Of a DNA stretch of 64,000 nt, positions 9,035 to 19,050 are shown piece after piece (the first letter of the stretch is position 1; each line of letters begins with the position of its first letter). This DNA comes from Mycobacterium sp. E1214. GTDB taxonomy: Bacteria > Actinomycetota > Actinomycetes > Mycobacteriales > Mycobacteriaceae. The translations under genes and the position numbers were made by a program. The notes under the pieces were generated by a model. The model had not been told where the DNA came from, did not search any database, and saw nothing but the letters and a program-made list of their open reading frames with translations. The stretch covers positions 17,334 through 81,333 of the forward strand of contig NZ_LZJC01000050.1 of NCBI RefSeq assembly GCF_001666755.1. Direction: 5' to 3'.

Positions 9035-10114
9035 ATGGCAAGCCCGTCCAAGCTGCGTGTGATCCAGTGGGCGACCGGGGGTGTCGGGCGCGCCGCCATC
9101 GAATGCGTGGCTAATCACCCACAGCTCGAATTGGTCGGCTGCTGGGTGCACTCGGCGGACAAGAACGGCCGCGACGTCGGTGAGATCCTCGGCGGCGCAC
9201 CGCTGGGCGTCACCGCCAGCAACAACGCCGACGAGGTGTTGGCGCTGCCCGCCGACTGCGTCGTCTACAGTCCCTTGATCCCCAACGACGACGAGGTGAT
9301 CGCGATCTTGCGATCCGGCAAGAACGTCGTCACCCCGGTCGGCTGGGTCTATCCCGACGTGGACAACCCTCGGCACCGCGCGGTCGCCGACGCCGCCGTC
9401 GCGGCGGGGGTCACGCTGCACGGCTCGGGCATTCACCCCGGGGGCATCACGGAACGCTTTCCCCTGATGGTCTCGTCGCTGTCGTCGGCGGTCACCCACG
9501 TCCGCGCCGAGGAATTCTCCGACATCCGCACCTACAACGCACCAGATGTGGTGCGCCACATCATGGGCTTCGGCGGCACCCCCGAGGAGGCCATGGGTGG
9601 GCCGATGGCCGGCCTGCTCGAGGCCGGGTTCAAGCAATCGGTCCGAATGATCGCCGAGCACATGGGTTTTCGGATCGACCCCAACATCAGGACCATTCAG
9701 GACGTCGCGGTGGCGACCGCCGACATCGACTACGCGCCCTTCCCGATCACCGCGGGCAAGGTGGCGGCGCGGCGGTTCCGCTGGCAGGCCCTGGTCGACG
9801 GCGAGCCGGTCATCACCGCGGCGGTCAACTGGCTGATGGGTGAGGAGAACCTTGATCCCGCCTGGCACTTCGGCGAGCAGGGCGAGCGCTTCGAGGTCGA
9901 GATCACCGGCGACCCCACCATCAACCTGACCTTCAAGGGCCTGCAACCGGAGACGATCGCCGAAGGGCTGGTGAAGAACCCGGGCGTCGTGGTCACCGCC
10001 AACCACTGTGTCAACGCCATCCCGGATGTCTGCGCCGCCGAACCCGGCATCAAGACCTACCTGGACCTGCCGCTGTTCGCGGGCCGCCCGGCGCCCAAGC
10101 TCGCCGCCCAGTGA
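9035..10114 (+). CDS. Dihydrodipicolinate reductase-like NAD(P)H-dependent oxidoreductase
   Basis: 359 residues from ATG 9035 with a strong ribosome binding site (GGAGGT at 9026-9031). An N-terminal Rossmann motif WATGGVGRAAIE is at residues 12-23, and the HGSGIHPGG segment in the middle is typical of the DapB-like branch that includes 2,4-diaminopentanoate dehydrogenase-type enzymes. Such proteins are numerous in mycobacteria and usually annotated only as dihydrodipicolinate reductase N-terminal domain proteins. It is not the lysine-pathway DapB, which is much shorter. It leads an operon with an SDR (10-base gap) and a TetR regulator. The substrate is unknown; a role in the same catabolic route as the SDR is likely. 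Confidence 0.85.
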   Translation: MASPSKLRVIQWATGGVGRAAIECVANHPQLELVGCWVHSADKNGRDVGEILGGAPLGVTASNNADEVLALPADCVVYSPLIPNDDEVIAILRSGKNVVTPVGWVYPDVDNPRHRAVADAAVAAGVTLHGSGIHPGGITERFPLMVSSLSSAVTHVRAEEFSDIRTYNAPDVVRHIMGFGGTPEEAMGGPMAGLLEAGFKQSVRMIAEHMGFRIDPNIRTIQDVAVATADIDYAPFPITAGKVAARRFRWQALVDGEPVITAAVNWLMGEENLDPAWHFGEQGERFEVEITGDPTINLTFKGLQPETIAEGLVKNPGVVVTANHCVNAIPDVCAAEPGIKTYLDLPLFAGRPAPKLAAQ

Positions 10115-10124
10115 CCGTGGCCCC

Positions 10125-10898
10125 GTGAGCTACAGCCACCCCGACTCGATGCGCGGGCACGCCGCGATCGTCACCGGCGCCGCGCAGGGCGTCGGCAAGG
10201 GTGTGGCCGCCGCCCTGCTCGAACGCGGCGCGTCGGTGCTGGTGGTCGACATTCAGGAGGAACGTCTGGGCGCCACCACCGACGAGCTGCGCGCGGCCGG
10301 CCGGGTCGAGCAGCTGGTCACCGACTTGCGCGATCCGGCCAGCGCCGCACGGATCGTCGCCGCGGCGGTGGACGCGTTCGGGGCCGTGCACGGCCTGGTC
10401 AACAACGCCATCGCCACCAACGAACCGAAGGCATTCGTCGACATCACCACCGAGGACATCGCGCTGGGCCACGACGTCGGTCCCCGGGCCACCTTTCTGT
10501 TGATGCAGGCCGTGCATCCGGTGATGGTCGAGGCGGGTGGCGGGTCGATCGTGAACCTCGGCTCGGGCACCGGCACCGGCGGCGAGCCCAAGTGGGGCGG
10601 GTACGCGGCCGCCAAAGAGGCGATCCGCGGATTGTCGAAGGTGGCCGCCCTGGAGTGGGGGCGCGACAACATCCGGGTCAACGTCGTCTGCCCGTTCGCC
10701 GAGTCCGAGGGCGTCAAGTTCTGGAAGTCGTTCGCGCCCAAGGAATACGAGAAGGCGGTGAGCCGCGTCCCGATGAAGCGGATCGGTGACGTGCGCACCG
10801 ACGTGGGCGCGTTGGTGGCGTTCCTGCTCGGATCCGACGCCTCCTTCGTCACCGGGCAGACCATTCACGTCGACGGCGGGATCGGCTGCTTTCGGTGA
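10125..10898 (+). CDS. Short-chain dehydrogenase/reductase
   Basis: 257 residues from GTG 10125, chosen because it lies 10 bases after the preceding stop; an ATG at 10149 is an alternative. The cofactor motif TGAAQGVG is at residues 17-24, the NNA motif (LVNNAIA) follows, and the catalytic Tyr160/Lys164 are seen in YAAAK. The C-terminal VTGQTIHVDGG is the usual classical-SDR ending. The enzyme should oxidise or reduce an alcohol/ketone with NAD(P). Its stop codon overlaps the GTG of the TetR gene by 4 bases, so the two are translationally coupled. Confidence 0.88.
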   Translation: MSYSHPDSMRGHAAIVTGAAQGVGKGVAAALLERGASVLVVDIQEERLGATTDELRAAGRVEQLVTDLRDPASAARIVAAAVDAFGAVHGLVNNAIATNEPKAFVDITTEDIALGHDVGPRATFLLMQAVHPVMVEAGGGSIVNLGSGTGTGGEPKWGGYAAAKEAIRGLSKVAALEWGRDNIRVNVVCPFAESEGVKFWKSFAPKEYEKAVSRVPMKRIGDVRTDVGALVAFLLGSDASFVTGQTIHVDGGIGCFR

Positions 10899-11524
10899 GC
10901 ACCGCCGGGCACGAGTCACTGCGGGATCGGCAGCGTGCGCAGATCCGCGCCGAAATCCGGCGGGCGGCGTTCCGGCTGTTCGTCGAACGCGGCTACGAGG
11001 CCGTGACCACCGAGGAAATCGCCACCGCGGCAGGGGTTTCCGCACGCACGTTCTTCAGGCACGTCCCGGCGAAGGAGGACCTGCTGCTGGCCCCCGTCCG
11101 CCACGGGGGCGCCGTCATCGTCGGCCTCCTCGAGGCTCGCCCGGCCGGCGAGCCGCCGGACGTGGCCCTGATCAACGCGATCATCGCCCGGACCCGCTCG
11201 TTCGACCACTCCGACACCGAGGAGTGGCGGAAAGCTCTGCTGGTCTCCGGCGACCTGCTCGACAAGGTCAAGGTGCACACCCCCGCCGACCAGGAACGTG
11301 CGACGAAGCTGATCGCCGAGCGGATGGGGTCACGTCCGGGGACCGATCTGCGGCCCGGCTTGCTGGTTCACCTCGCATTCGCCGCCGCGGATTTCGCGTT
11401 CCAGCAATGGGTTCGGCAATCCCGCGCCCCGCGGCCGCTGGACGGTTACGTGGCCGAGGCGCTGGACGCGGTCAAAAGCCCGCACTGGAGGCGCTCGCGC
11501 CGGATCACGTCGCCGGGCGCGTGA
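10895..11524 (+). CDS. TetR family transcriptional regulator
   Basis: 209 residues from GTG 10895, which overlaps the SDR stop codon (GTGA). The N-terminal helix-turn-helix is clear: AFRLFVERGYEAVTTEEIA, then AGVSARTFFRHVPAKEDLL. The C-terminal ligand-binding part is not recognisable beyond the family. As third gene of the operon it probably represses its own operon through the palindrome at 8956-8972. Confidence 0.9.
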   Translation: MSTAGHESLRDRQRAQIRAEIRRAAFRLFVERGYEAVTTEEIATAAGVSARTFFRHVPAKEDLLLAPVRHGGAVIVGLLEARPAGEPPDVALINAIIARTRSFDHSDTEEWRKALLVSGDLLDKVKVHTPADQERATKLIAERMGSRPGTDLRPGLLVHLAFAAADFAFQQWVRQSRAPRPLDGYVAEALDAVKSPHWRRSRRITSPGA

Positions 11525-11582
11525 GTGCCCGCCACGGCGACGAAGAGGCCGCGCGGCACCAGCCGTCCCATTACCCAGCGGC

Positions 11583-12587
11583 TCATGATTCGCGCCGCGC
11601 CGCTTCGGGGTTGGCGACGCGAATCGGAGCACCGTCGAGCCAGGCCAGCACCGCCTCCACGGTGTCGGCGTAGAAGGCGGCCAACATCTCTCGTGTGACA
11701 TAGCCCAGATGCGGCGACAGCGTCACGTTGGGGAGCCGCCGCAGCGGGTGGTCGGCCGGCAGCGGCTCGATGTCGAAGACGTCGAGCCCGGCGGCGGCGA
11801 TGCGCCGCGACCGCAGCGCGCCGAGCAGCGCGGCCTCGTCGACGATCGGGCCCCGCGAGGTGTTGATCAGGTACGCGTCCGGCTTCATCAGCGCCAGCTC
11901 GGACGCGCCGATCAGGCCCCGCGTGCGCTCGGAGAGCACCACGTGCACGGACACCACGTCGGCCCGCTCGAATAGCTCGGCCTTCTCGACCCGTACCGCG
12001 CCCACCCGGGCGGCGGCCTGCGCGGTCAGGTTCTGGCTCCAGGCAATGACGTTCATGCCGAAGGCGGCGCCGTACTCGGCCATCCGGGTGCCGATTCGGC
12101 CCAGGCCCACGAGCCCGAGCGTCTTTCCCGCCAGCGTCACCCCGGTGCTGGTCTGCCACCCGCCGGCGCGCATCCGGTGGTGCTCTTCGGCCAGGTTGCG
12201 CACCGTCGCGAGCAGCAGGCCCCACGCGAATTCCGGGGTGGCGTCGCGCAGCGAGCGGAACCGCGGGTGAGAGAAGTCGGAGTGGGCGACCAGGACGCCG
12301 TGCTCGGTGGCGGCGGCCATGTCCAAGTTGGGCAGGGCCTTGCCCACGATCGTGATCAGCCGCAGCTCGGGCAGGCGTTCGATCAGCGTGCGCGGGAAGG
12401 CCATTCGCTCGCGCAGCGTGCAGACCACATCGAAGTGCCGGAGGGCCTGCGCGGCGTCGTCCTCGGACAAATGCCGGTCGAACACCGTGAGCTCGGCGCG
12501 CGCCCGCACCGGTGACCAGTCGGCCAGCTCGACGGCCACGCCGCCGTAGTCGTCGACGATCGCGACGCGGCGGGTGGGTTCTCCCAT
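11583..12587 (-). CDS. D-2-hydroxyacid dehydrogenase family protein
   Basis: 334 residues. The NAD-binding motif GLVGLGRIG lies near residue 158. The catalytic Arg (NTSRGPIVDE), Glu (DVFDIEPL) and His (LSPHLGY) of the family are all present. Members reduce 2-keto acids to D-2-hydroxy acids or work in the reverse direction. It is the last gene in a minus-strand run with an aldehyde dehydrogenase (21-base gap) and an MDR-type oxidoreductase, suggesting joint oxidation of an aldehyde/alcohol substrate. The specificity (glycerate, phosphoglycerate or other) cannot be read; it is too short for the regulatory domains of SerA. Confidence 0.88.
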   Translation of the reverse strand: MGEPTRRVAIVDDYGGVAVELADWSPVRARAELTVFDRHLSEDDAAQALRHFDVVCTLRERMAFPRTLIERLPELRLITIVGKALPNLDMAAATEHGVLVAHSDFSHPRFRSLRDATPEFAWGLLLATVRNLAEEHHRMRAGGWQTSTGVTLAGKTLGLVGLGRIGTRMAEYGAAFGMNVIAWSQNLTAQAAARVGAVRVEKAELFERADVVSVHVVLSERTRGLIGASELALMKPDAYLINTSRGPIVDEAALLGALRSRRIAAAGLDVFDIEPLPADHPLRRLPNVTLSPHLGYVTREMLAAFYADTVEAVLAWLDGAPIRVANPEAARRES

Positions 12588-12608
12588 GGCCCCTATTGAA
12601 CCTGGGGC

Positions 12609-14069
12609 TCAGATTGCGTACTCACGCGGCTCGTGTTGAACGGAGATCCACTGTTCGGTGGTGAATTCGTCGATGGCCCATTGACCGCCGAAACGGCCGA
12701 TCCCCGAACTTTTTTCGCCACCGAAGGCGGTGTTGGCGTCGTCGTTGACCGGCGAATCGTTGATGTGCGTCATGCCTACGTCGATGCGCCGCGCGAAACG
12801 CACCGCCCGTTCGACGTCGCCGCTGAACACCGCCGAGGACAGCCCGTAGGGGGTGTCGTTGGCCAGCCGCAGCGCGTCGGCCTCGTCCTCGGCGCGGATC
12901 ACCGTCATCACGGGGCCGAACACCTCTTCGCGGGCGGTCGGGGCGTCGTTGCCCGCCGTCAGGACGTGCGGTGGCAGGGCCAGGCCGGTCGGCCCGAAGG
13001 GGTCGCCGCCACATAACAGTTCACCGCCGTCCTTCGCCGCCCGCGCCACCTTGTCCTGGATCGAGTCCAGCTGCGATCGGTTGATGATCGGCCCCAGCTG
13101 CGTGGCCGGGTCGGACGGGTCGCCAACGCGCAGCAATTTCGCCCGCGCCACAAAGCGTTCGACGAAGTCGTCGTAGATGCCGGCGTCCACGATGATCCGG
13201 TTGGCGATCATGCAGATTTGGCCCTGGTGGAAGAACGACCCGAAGATCGCGGCGTCGACCGCGAGCTTGAGGTCGGCGTCGTCGAGGATGACCACCGGCC
13301 CGTTGCCCCCGAGTTCGAGGGCGGTCCGCTTGAGCGCCGCCTTCTGGGCGATCCCCTCGCCCACCTTGGTGGACCCGGTGAACGACACCACCTTCGCGGC
13401 CGGGTGCTGCACGATGGCGTCGCCGATCTCCGATCCCGACCCGATCAGCACCGACAGCAATCCCGGCGGGAGGCCCGCCTCCTCGTAGATGCGGGCCAGC
13501 AGCAGCCCACCGGTGACGGGTGTGTCCCCGGCCGGCTTGAGCACCACAGCGTTGCCGACGGCCAGAGCCGGTGCGACCGACCGATTCGACAGCTGCATGG
13601 GGAAATTCCAGGGCGAGATGACGGCGACCACGCCGACGGGCTCCCGGTAGACGCGGCTCTCCTTGCCGGGCACGTCCGACGGCATGATCTTGCCCTCGAC
13701 GTGGTGCGGCATCGACGCCGCCTCCCAGAGCACGGCCAGCGCCTGGCTCCACTCCAATTCGGCCTTGGCCAGGGTCCCACCGGTCTCGCGCACCAGCCAC
13801 TCGGTGATCTCGTCCTTGCGCCAGGTCATCACGTCGGCGGCGCGGCGCAATACGCCCGCGCGCCCCGACGGGGGCCGGGCGGCCCACTCGCGTTGCGCGC
13901 GCGACGCGGTGTCGTACGCCTCGTCGAGGTCGCCGGCGTCGGCTTGGGCGATCTCGGTCAGCGTCTCCCCGGTCCACGGGTCGGTATCGGCGCGCTTCTC
14001 ACCGGACGACCCGGTGCGCCAACGGGTTCCAATCGGCATCGACGTGAACGGTCCGTAACGGTCGGTCAT
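12609..14069 (-). CDS. Aldehyde dehydrogenase (benzaldehyde-dehydrogenase-like)
   Basis: 486 residues from ATG 14069. Catalytic residues are visible: Asn155 in SPWNFP, Lys178 in VLKPA, Glu252 in LELGGN and the nucleophile Cys286 in HQGQICM. The family oxidises aldehydes to acids with NAD(P). The GQIC form and the sequence around it resemble aromatic/benzaldehyde dehydrogenases, but that is a weak clue. The ATG overlaps the stop of the upstream oxidoreductase by 4 bases (ATGA), so translation is coupled. Confidence 0.92.
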   Translation of the reverse strand: MTDRYGPFTSMPIGTRWRTGSSGEKRADTDPWTGETLTEIAQADAGDLDEAYDTASRAQREWAARPPSGRAGVLRRAADVMTWRKDEITEWLVRETGGTLAKAELEWSQALAVLWEAASMPHHVEGKIMPSDVPGKESRVYREPVGVVAVISPWNFPMQLSNRSVAPALAVGNAVVLKPAGDTPVTGGLLLARIYEEAGLPPGLLSVLIGSGSEIGDAIVQHPAAKVVSFTGSTKVGEGIAQKAALKRTALELGGNGPVVILDDADLKLAVDAAIFGSFFHQGQICMIANRIIVDAGIYDDFVERFVARAKLLRVGDPSDPATQLGPIINRSQLDSIQDKVARAAKDGGELLCGGDPFGPTGLALPPHVLTAGNDAPTAREEVFGPVMTVIRAEDEADALRLANDTPYGLSSAVFSGDVERAVRFARRIDVGMTHINDSPVNDDANTAFGGEKSSGIGRFGGQWAIDEFTTEQWISVQHEPREYAI

Positions 14070-14992
14070 GGGGCCACTCCGAGTTTGATATGCGGGCCGG
14101 ATTCCTGGTCGTGCCAGGCCCGCTGAGCGTCCTCCAGGGAATACCGGCGCGTCTCGACGCTGATCCGTCCCTCGGCGGCGTGTTCGGTGATTTCCCGGTA
14201 ACCGTCGCGCAGCACGTCGGGTCCCATCGCGTCGTTGAGGTGCCCCACGTGGGTGCGCCCGGTCAACGACCGGAACGGCACCTCGGCGGTCGGTCCCGCG
14301 CCTTCGCCGACGGTGATCAGCGTGGCCCCGTTCGCGGTGGCGTCCAGGGCCGCGAGGAACGGCTTGCCATAGACGAGGTCGATCACCACGTCGTAGCCGC
14401 CCGCATCGCCGGCCTCGGCCCGCAGGGATTCCGCGTCGTCGTCACCGCCGAGCTGCACCGTGGCGTCCGCGCCGAGGGCGCGCGCCTGTTCCAGGGCGTC
14501 CGGGTTGCGGCCCGCACCCACAACCCGGCCCGCGCCAAGCAGTTTGGCCACCTGCACGGCGATGCGGCCGACCACCCCGGTGGCGCCCAGCACCAACACG
14601 GACTGGCCGTGTGACACGTCGGCGTGCCGCGTCAGCGGCAACCACGCCGCCAGCCCGGCGATGCCGCATGCCACGGCGAGGTCGTCGTCGACGCCGTCGG
14701 GAACGGGAAAGGTCTTCGCCGGGTCGATGCGGCAGCGTTGCGCCCACGACCCGAACGGATCCGGCGGCGCGTTGAAGTACACGCGCTTGCCGCCCAACGT
14801 GCCGACCCCTTCCCTGCCGACCACGGACGGAATCACCGGTTGCCCCATCTTCCCCGACGCCAGGATGAGGTCCACCGGGTTGCATCCGGCGAGGGTGACC
14901 TCGACGATGTCGCGGCGGGGATCGCCGTCGGGTTCGTCGAAGTCCCGGACCGTCGGGTTCTGCCCCGCCGCTTCTAGCACCGCCGCGCGCAT
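14066..14992 (-). CDS. Quinone-oxidoreductase-like MDR family protein (zinc-free)
   Basis: 308 residues from ATG 14992, preceded by a GGAGG ribosome binding site at 14996-15000; the frame is open a little further up to 15028. It has a GroES-like N-terminus (MRAAVLEAAG) and a Rossmann domain with VLVLGATGVVGRIAVQVAKLLGAG, read here as VLVLGATGVVG and AVQVAKLLGAG. The structural zinc cysteines of alcohol dehydrogenases are absent, so an NADPH:quinone-type reductase is expected. It is paralogous to the gene at 57737, which shares the same shortened architecture and near-identical cofactor motif. It is the first gene of the operon with the aldehyde and hydroxyacid dehydrogenases. Confidence 0.88.
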   Translation of the reverse strand: MRAAVLEAAGQNPTVRDFDEPDGDPRRDIVEVTLAGCNPVDLILASGKMGQPVIPSVVGREGVGTLGGKRVYFNAPPDPFGSWAQRCRIDPAKTFPVPDGVDDDLAVACGIAGLAAWLPLTRHADVSHGQSVLVLGATGVVGRIAVQVAKLLGAGRVVGAGRNPDALEQARALGADATVQLGGDDDAESLRAEAGDAGGYDVVIDLVYGKPFLAALDATANGATLITVGEGAGPTAEVPFRSLTGRTHVGHLNDAMGPDVLRDGYREITEHAAEGRISVETRRYSLEDAQRAWHDQESGPHIKLGVAP

Positions 14993-15096
14993 ACGACCTC
15001 CACGTCCTCCGATGTGCAGCTGACGCAAAGGGTTTCCCCGGACGGCGGATCGAAACGGTCCGCTCAGCCGCGCCTATCCGGCAAGCGAAACGGCCG

Positions 15097-16509
15097 TCAC
15101 GAGATGACCGGCGGGTAGGGCAGGTCGGTGCTGCTGTCGGGGTTGACGTACACCGGGTGCCCCAGCGAGGGAAAGGCCCGCTGCGGGCACGCCGGTCGAT
15201 CGCAGATCTTGCAGCCGGCGCCGATCGGCACGGTGGCCTCGGGGTCCGCGGGGTCGATGCCGACGGAGTAGATCAGCTTGTTCGCGTGCGCGACGTCGCA
15301 GCCGAGCCCGATGGCGAAGCTCTTGTCCGGACCCAGGTATCGGCTGGGCTCCGTCGTGGTGGTGCGCGCCACCCAGAAGTAGGTGCGCCCGTCGGGCATC
15401 TGCGCCACCTGGGTCAGGAATTGACCCGGGCGGGCAAACGCGTGGTGCACCACCCACAGCGGGCAGTTTCCGCCGACGCGGGAAAAGTGAAAGGCGTTGG
15501 CGGACTGGCGCTTTGAGATGTTTCCGGCGCTGTCGGTGCGGACGAAGATGAACGGAATCCCACGCGCACCGGGCCGTTGCAAGGTCGACAGCCGATGACA
15601 GATGGTCTCGAAGCCCACCTCGAACCGGCGGGCCAGGTAATCGATGTCGTACCGCGCCCGTTCCGCGGCGCCGAGGAAGGCCCGGTACGGCAGCAGCAGC
15701 GCGCCGGCGAAGTAATTGGCGAGCCCGATGCGGGCCACGCCCCGCGCGTCGTCACTGAGCTGGTCGTCGGCGGCGATGATCCCGGCAATCATCCTGTCCT
15801 GGGTGAGCAGCGCGATCTGTGTGGCCAGCTGGAAGGCGCGCTGCCCGGGCAGCAACCAGCGGGCCAGATACAGGGTTTGCGATTCGGGGGCGAAGAGGCG
15901 CTTGGCGTTGGCGCTCAACACCTGGCCGTCGTCGATCACCACCGTCACGCCGAGTTGCGCGCCGAGCAGCTCGGCAAGTTGTCCGTCGAGCCCACCGATG
16001 CGCAAGCGGGCCTTCGCAAACAGCTCTTCGGCCGCGACGTCCAACTCGGCCACGTGATTTTTCCGGTCGTAGAAGAAGTCCCGCACTTCCTCGAACGGCA
16101 TCGACTGCTGCGGCGGCACCGACAGGTCGAGGTTGGCGCGGCTGTGCAGCGCCTCGAGGTCGGCCGTGGTGTCGTGCAGCCGCCGGTGCAGGTTGACCAG
16201 CGTCTGGCCGATCTCCGGCATGCGGGCGACGAGCTCCTCGATCTGCGCATCGGTGGCCGGCGTGTCGGTGAGCACCTCCCTGAGATCCGAGACCAGGCGG
16301 GCATCGGAGTCCGGGGCGAAGTATTGCGACGGCAGGTCGAAGCGCTCGGCGAGGGTCAGCAACACCGCCACGGTGATCGGCCGTTGGTCGTTTTCGAGTT
16401 GGTTGACGTAGCTGGTCGACAGTCCCAGGACACGCGCCAGCGCCACCTGGGTCAGCCCCTGCTCCTCACGCAACCGCCGCAGCCGCGCTCCGGCGAACGT
16501 CTTCGCCAC
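15097..16509 (-). CDS. prpR: PrpR/RamB-type regulator of the methylcitrate cycle
   Basis: 470 residues from GTG 16509 ([18 protein letters not shown]); related regulators start at this same MAKTF segment although the frame stays open to 16635. An N-terminal XRE helix-turn-helix covers residues 8-60 ([21 protein letters not shown]). It is followed by an IrrE/peptidase-like middle region and the C-terminal short-chain-fatty-acyl-sensing domain with conserved cysteines ([18 protein letters not shown]), where iron-sulfur or acyl-CoA sensing has been proposed for the family. M. tuberculosis PrpR (Rv1129c) activates prpD-prpC in response to propionyl-CoA, and the same divergent arrangement with prpD is seen here. 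RamB (Rv0465c) is the closest alternative; the location decides for PrpR. Confidence 0.9.
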   Translation of the reverse strand: MAKTFAGARLRRLREEQGLTQVALARVLGLSTSYVNQLENDQRPITVAVLLTLAERFDLPSQYFAPDSDARLVSDLREVLTDTPATDAQIEELVARMPEIGQTLVNLHRRLHDTTADLEALHSRANLDLSVPPQQSMPFEEVRDFFYDRKNHVAELDVAAEELFAKARLRIGGLDGQLAELLGAQLGVTVVIDDGQVLSANAKRLFAPESQTLYLARWLLPGQRAFQLATQIALLTQDRMIAGIIAADDQLSDDARGVARIGLANYFAGALLLPYRAFLGAAERARYDIDYLARRFEVGFETICHRLSTLQRPGARGIPFIFVRTDSAGNISKRQSANAFHFSRVGGNCPLWVVHHAFARPGQFLTQVAQMPDGRTYFWVARTTTTEPSRYLGPDKSFAIGLGCDVAHANKLIYSVGIDPADPEATVPIGAGCKICDRPACPQRAFPSLGHPVYVNPDSSTDLPYPPVIS

Positions 16510-16532
16510 CCGCCTCACGGTACCCGCGGCAG

Positions 16533-16550
16533 TTTCGCAAACTTCGCAAA
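16533..16550. promoter_or_regulatory. Tandem 9-base repeat, probable PrpR operator
   Basis: Two head-to-tail copies, TTTCGCAAA and CTTCGCAAA, lie in the 118-base space between prpR (GTG 16509) and prpD (ATG 16628). RamB/PrpR regulators are known to bind short AAACTTTGCAAA-like sites, and the units here are close to that. The position 23 bases in front of prpR suggests control of both prpR and prpD. Confidence 0.6.
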
Positions 16551-16627
16551 ACCGCCCCGCACAGGACACAAAAATACGCTTTTGCAGTGCCTTTACCGGC
16601 TCGACGCCCGTGCGTACTGTGCGGCTT

Positions 16628-18136
16628 ATGCGCATTCACGACGTTCGGACCCGGCGTAGCGCCGAAAACTTCCCCCGCACCGAGCATCTGGCGTGGAAGG
16701 TCGCCGAGGTCGCCGCGGACCCCGTCGAGGTGCCCTCCGACACCGCGGCGATGGTGATCAACCGCATCATCGACAACGCGGCGGTCAGCGCCGCGTCGAT
16801 CACCCGCCGGCCGGTCACCGCCGCCCGCGCGCAGGCTGTGGCGCACCCCCATTCCGCGGCGGGCGCCAAGGTGTTCGGTGTCGACGGTGATTACTCACCG
16901 GAATGGGCGGCCTGGGCCAACGGGGTGGCCGTGCGCGAGTTGGACTTTCACGACACGTTTTTGGCTGCCGAATACTCCCACCCCGGCGACAACATCCCCG
17001 CCCTGGTCGCGGTCGCCCAGCACCTCGGGGTCGGCGGTGCCGACCTGATCCGCGGCATCGCCACCGGCTATGAGATCCAGGTCGACCTGGTCAAGGGAAT
17101 CTGCTTGCACGAGCACAAGATCGACCACGTCGCGCACCTGGGCCCGTCCGTGGCCGCCGGGCTGGGCACCATGCTGCGCCTCGACAAGGAGACGATCTAC
17201 CAGGCCGTCGGCCAGGCGCTGCACCTGACCACCGCGACCCGGCAGTCCCGCAAGGGCCTGATCTCGAGCTGGAAGGCCTACGCCCCGGCCTGGGCCGGGA
17301 AGGTCGCCATCGAAGCCGTCGACCGCGCCATGCGCGGTGAGGGCGCGCCGGCACCCATTTGGGAGGGCGAGGACGGCGTCATCGCCTGGCTGTTGTCGGG
17401 CCCCGAGCACACCTATCAGGTGCCGCTGCCCGAACCGGGCGAGCCCAAGCGCGCCATCCTCGACACCTACACCAAGGAGCATTCGGCCGAGTACCAGAGC
17501 CAGGCGCTGATCGACCTGGCCCGCAGGCTACGCGACCGGATCGGTGACCTCGAGCAGATCGCGACGATCGCGCTGCACACCAGCCACCACACCCACTACG
17601 TGATCGGCACGGGTTCGGGCGACCCGCAGAAGTTCGACCCGGACGCCTCCCGCGAGACCCTGGACCACTCGGTCATGTACATCTTCGCCGTGGCGCTGCA
17701 GGACGGCACCTGGCATCACGAGCGTTCCTACGCGCCGGAGCGAGCACACCGGCCCGACACCGTCGAGCTGTGGCGCAAGGTGTCGACCGTCGAGGATCCC
17801 GAGTGGACCCGGCGCTACCACTCCAACGACCCGGGCGAGAAGGCGTTCGGCGCCCGTGCCGAGATCACCCTGCGAAGCGGCGAGGTCATTGTCGACGAGA
17901 TCGCGGTCGCCGACGCACACCCGCTGGGGGCGCGGCCATTCGAGCGCAAGCAATACATCGGGAAGTTCACCGAGCTGGCCGAGGGCGTCGTGTCCGACGG
18001 CGAGCAGCGCCGGTTCCTCTCGGCCGTCGAGGCACTGCCGGACCTGCAGGCGGGCGCGTTGGGTGCGCTCAACATCACCGTCGGACCCCTGGTGCTCGAC
18101 AAGGCGCCGACGATCCCACCGGGGATCTTCGGATGA
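16628..18136 (+). CDS. prpD: 2-methylcitrate dehydratase PrpD
   Basis: 502 residues from ATG 16628. It belongs to the MmgE/PrpD family, recognised from the long conserved stretches [29 protein letters not shown] and the C-terminal [17 protein letters not shown]. It dehydrates 2-methylcitrate to 2-methyl-cis-aconitate in propionyl-CoA disposal, in the cytoplasm. It is first in the operon prpD-prpB-prpC, divergent from prpR, and its stop overlaps the prpB start by 4 bases. The M. tuberculosis counterpart Rv1130 has the same neighbour regulator. Confidence 0.95.
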   Translation: MRIHDVRTRRSAENFPRTEHLAWKVAEVAADPVEVPSDTAAMVINRIIDNAAVSAASITRRPVTAARAQAVAHPHSAAGAKVFGVDGDYSPEWAAWANGVAVRELDFHDTFLAAEYSHPGDNIPALVAVAQHLGVGGADLIRGIATGYEIQVDLVKGICLHEHKIDHVAHLGPSVAAGLGTMLRLDKETIYQAVGQALHLTTATRQSRKGLISSWKAYAPAWAGKVAIEAVDRAMRGEGAPAPIWEGEDGVIAWLLSGPEHTYQVPLPEPGEPKRAILDTYTKEHSAEYQSQALIDLARRLRDRIGDLEQIATIALHTSHHTHYVIGTGSGDPQKFDPDASRETLDHSVMYIFAVALQDGTWHHERSYAPERAHRPDTVELWRKVSTVEDPEWTRRYHSNDPGEKAFGARAEITLRSGEVIVDEIAVADAHPLGARPFERKQYIGKFTELAEGVVSDGEQRRFLSAVEALPDLQAGALGALNITVGPLVLDKAPTIPPGIFG

Positions 18137-19050
18137 GTGGACTGATCGGCAGCGCCGTGCCCGCGACCGAGAAACGCGCCCGGTTACGGAGCGGCCTGCA
18201 AGGCGGTGTGCTGCAACGGTATCCGGGCGCGTTCTCGCCGCTGGTAGCCAAACTCATCGCCGAGATCGGGTTCGACGGGGTGTACGTGTCCGGCGCGGCA
18301 CTCTCGGCCGACCTGGGGCTGCCCGACGTCGGCCTGACCACCTTGACGGAGGTTAGCGGGCGCGGGGCGCAGATCGCGTCGGTGACCGACCTGCCCACCC
18401 TGATCGACGCGGACACCGGCTTCGGGGAACCGATGAGCGCCGCCCGCACGGTGACGGTGCTCGAAGACGCCGGACTGGCCGGCCTGCACCTGGAGGACCA
18501 GGAAAACCCGAAGCGCTGCGGGCATCTCGACGGCAAGGCGGTGGTGCCGGCCGCCGACATGATCAAGCGGTTGCGGGCCGCCGTGGCCGCCCGCCGCGAC
18601 CCCAACTTCGTCATCTGCGCCCGCACCGATGCCGCCGGCGTGGAAGGCCTGGCGGCCGCGATCGACCGGGCCAAGGCCTACACCGACGCGGGCGCTGACC
18701 TGATCTTCACCGAGGCCCTGCGCGGGCCGGCGGAGTTCGAGCGGTTCCGCGACGCGGTCGACACCCCGTTGCTGGCCAATATGACCGAGTTCGGCAAGTC
18801 GCCGCTGTTGACCGCCCAGCAGTTGTCCGACATCGGCTACAACGCCGTCATCTACCCGGTGACGACGCTGCGGCTGGCCATGCGCGCCGTCGAGCTGGGA
18901 TTGCGCGAAATCGCCTCCAGCGGAACGCAATCGGGGATTCTCGACAACATGCAGCACCGAAGCCGGCTCTACGAGCTGCTCCGCTACGCCGACTACAACC
19001 AATTCGATTCCGAGATCTACAACTTCGCCCTGCAAGGAGTCACGCCGTGA
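18133..19050 (+). CDS. prpB: 2-methylisocitrate lyase PrpB
   Basis: 305 residues. It is an isocitrate-lyase superfamily protein with the metal-binding DADTGFG (Asp92, Asp94) and the active-site loop KRCGH with Cys129 at residues 127-131. It splits 2-methylisocitrate into pyruvate and succinate, the last step of the cycle. M. tuberculosis lacks prpB and uses isocitrate lyase for this step, whereas other mycobacteria carry a dedicated enzyme; its presence here argues against the tuberculosis complex. Start ATG 18133 overlaps the prpD stop, and its own stop overlaps the prpC GTG, so the three genes are tightly coupled. Confidence 0.95.
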   Translation: MSGLIGSAVPATEKRARLRSGLQGGVLQRYPGAFSPLVAKLIAEIGFDGVYVSGAALSADLGLPDVGLTTLTEVSGRGAQIASVTDLPTLIDADTGFGEPMSAARTVTVLEDAGLAGLHLEDQENPKRCGHLDGKAVVPAADMIKRLRAAVAARRDPNFVICARTDAAGVEGLAAAIDRAKAYTDAGADLIFTEALRGPAEFERFRDAVDTPLLANMTEFGKSPLLTAQQLSDIGYNAVIYPVTTLRLAMRAVELGLREIASSGTQSGILDNMQHRSRLYELLRYADYNQFDSEIYNFALQGVTP

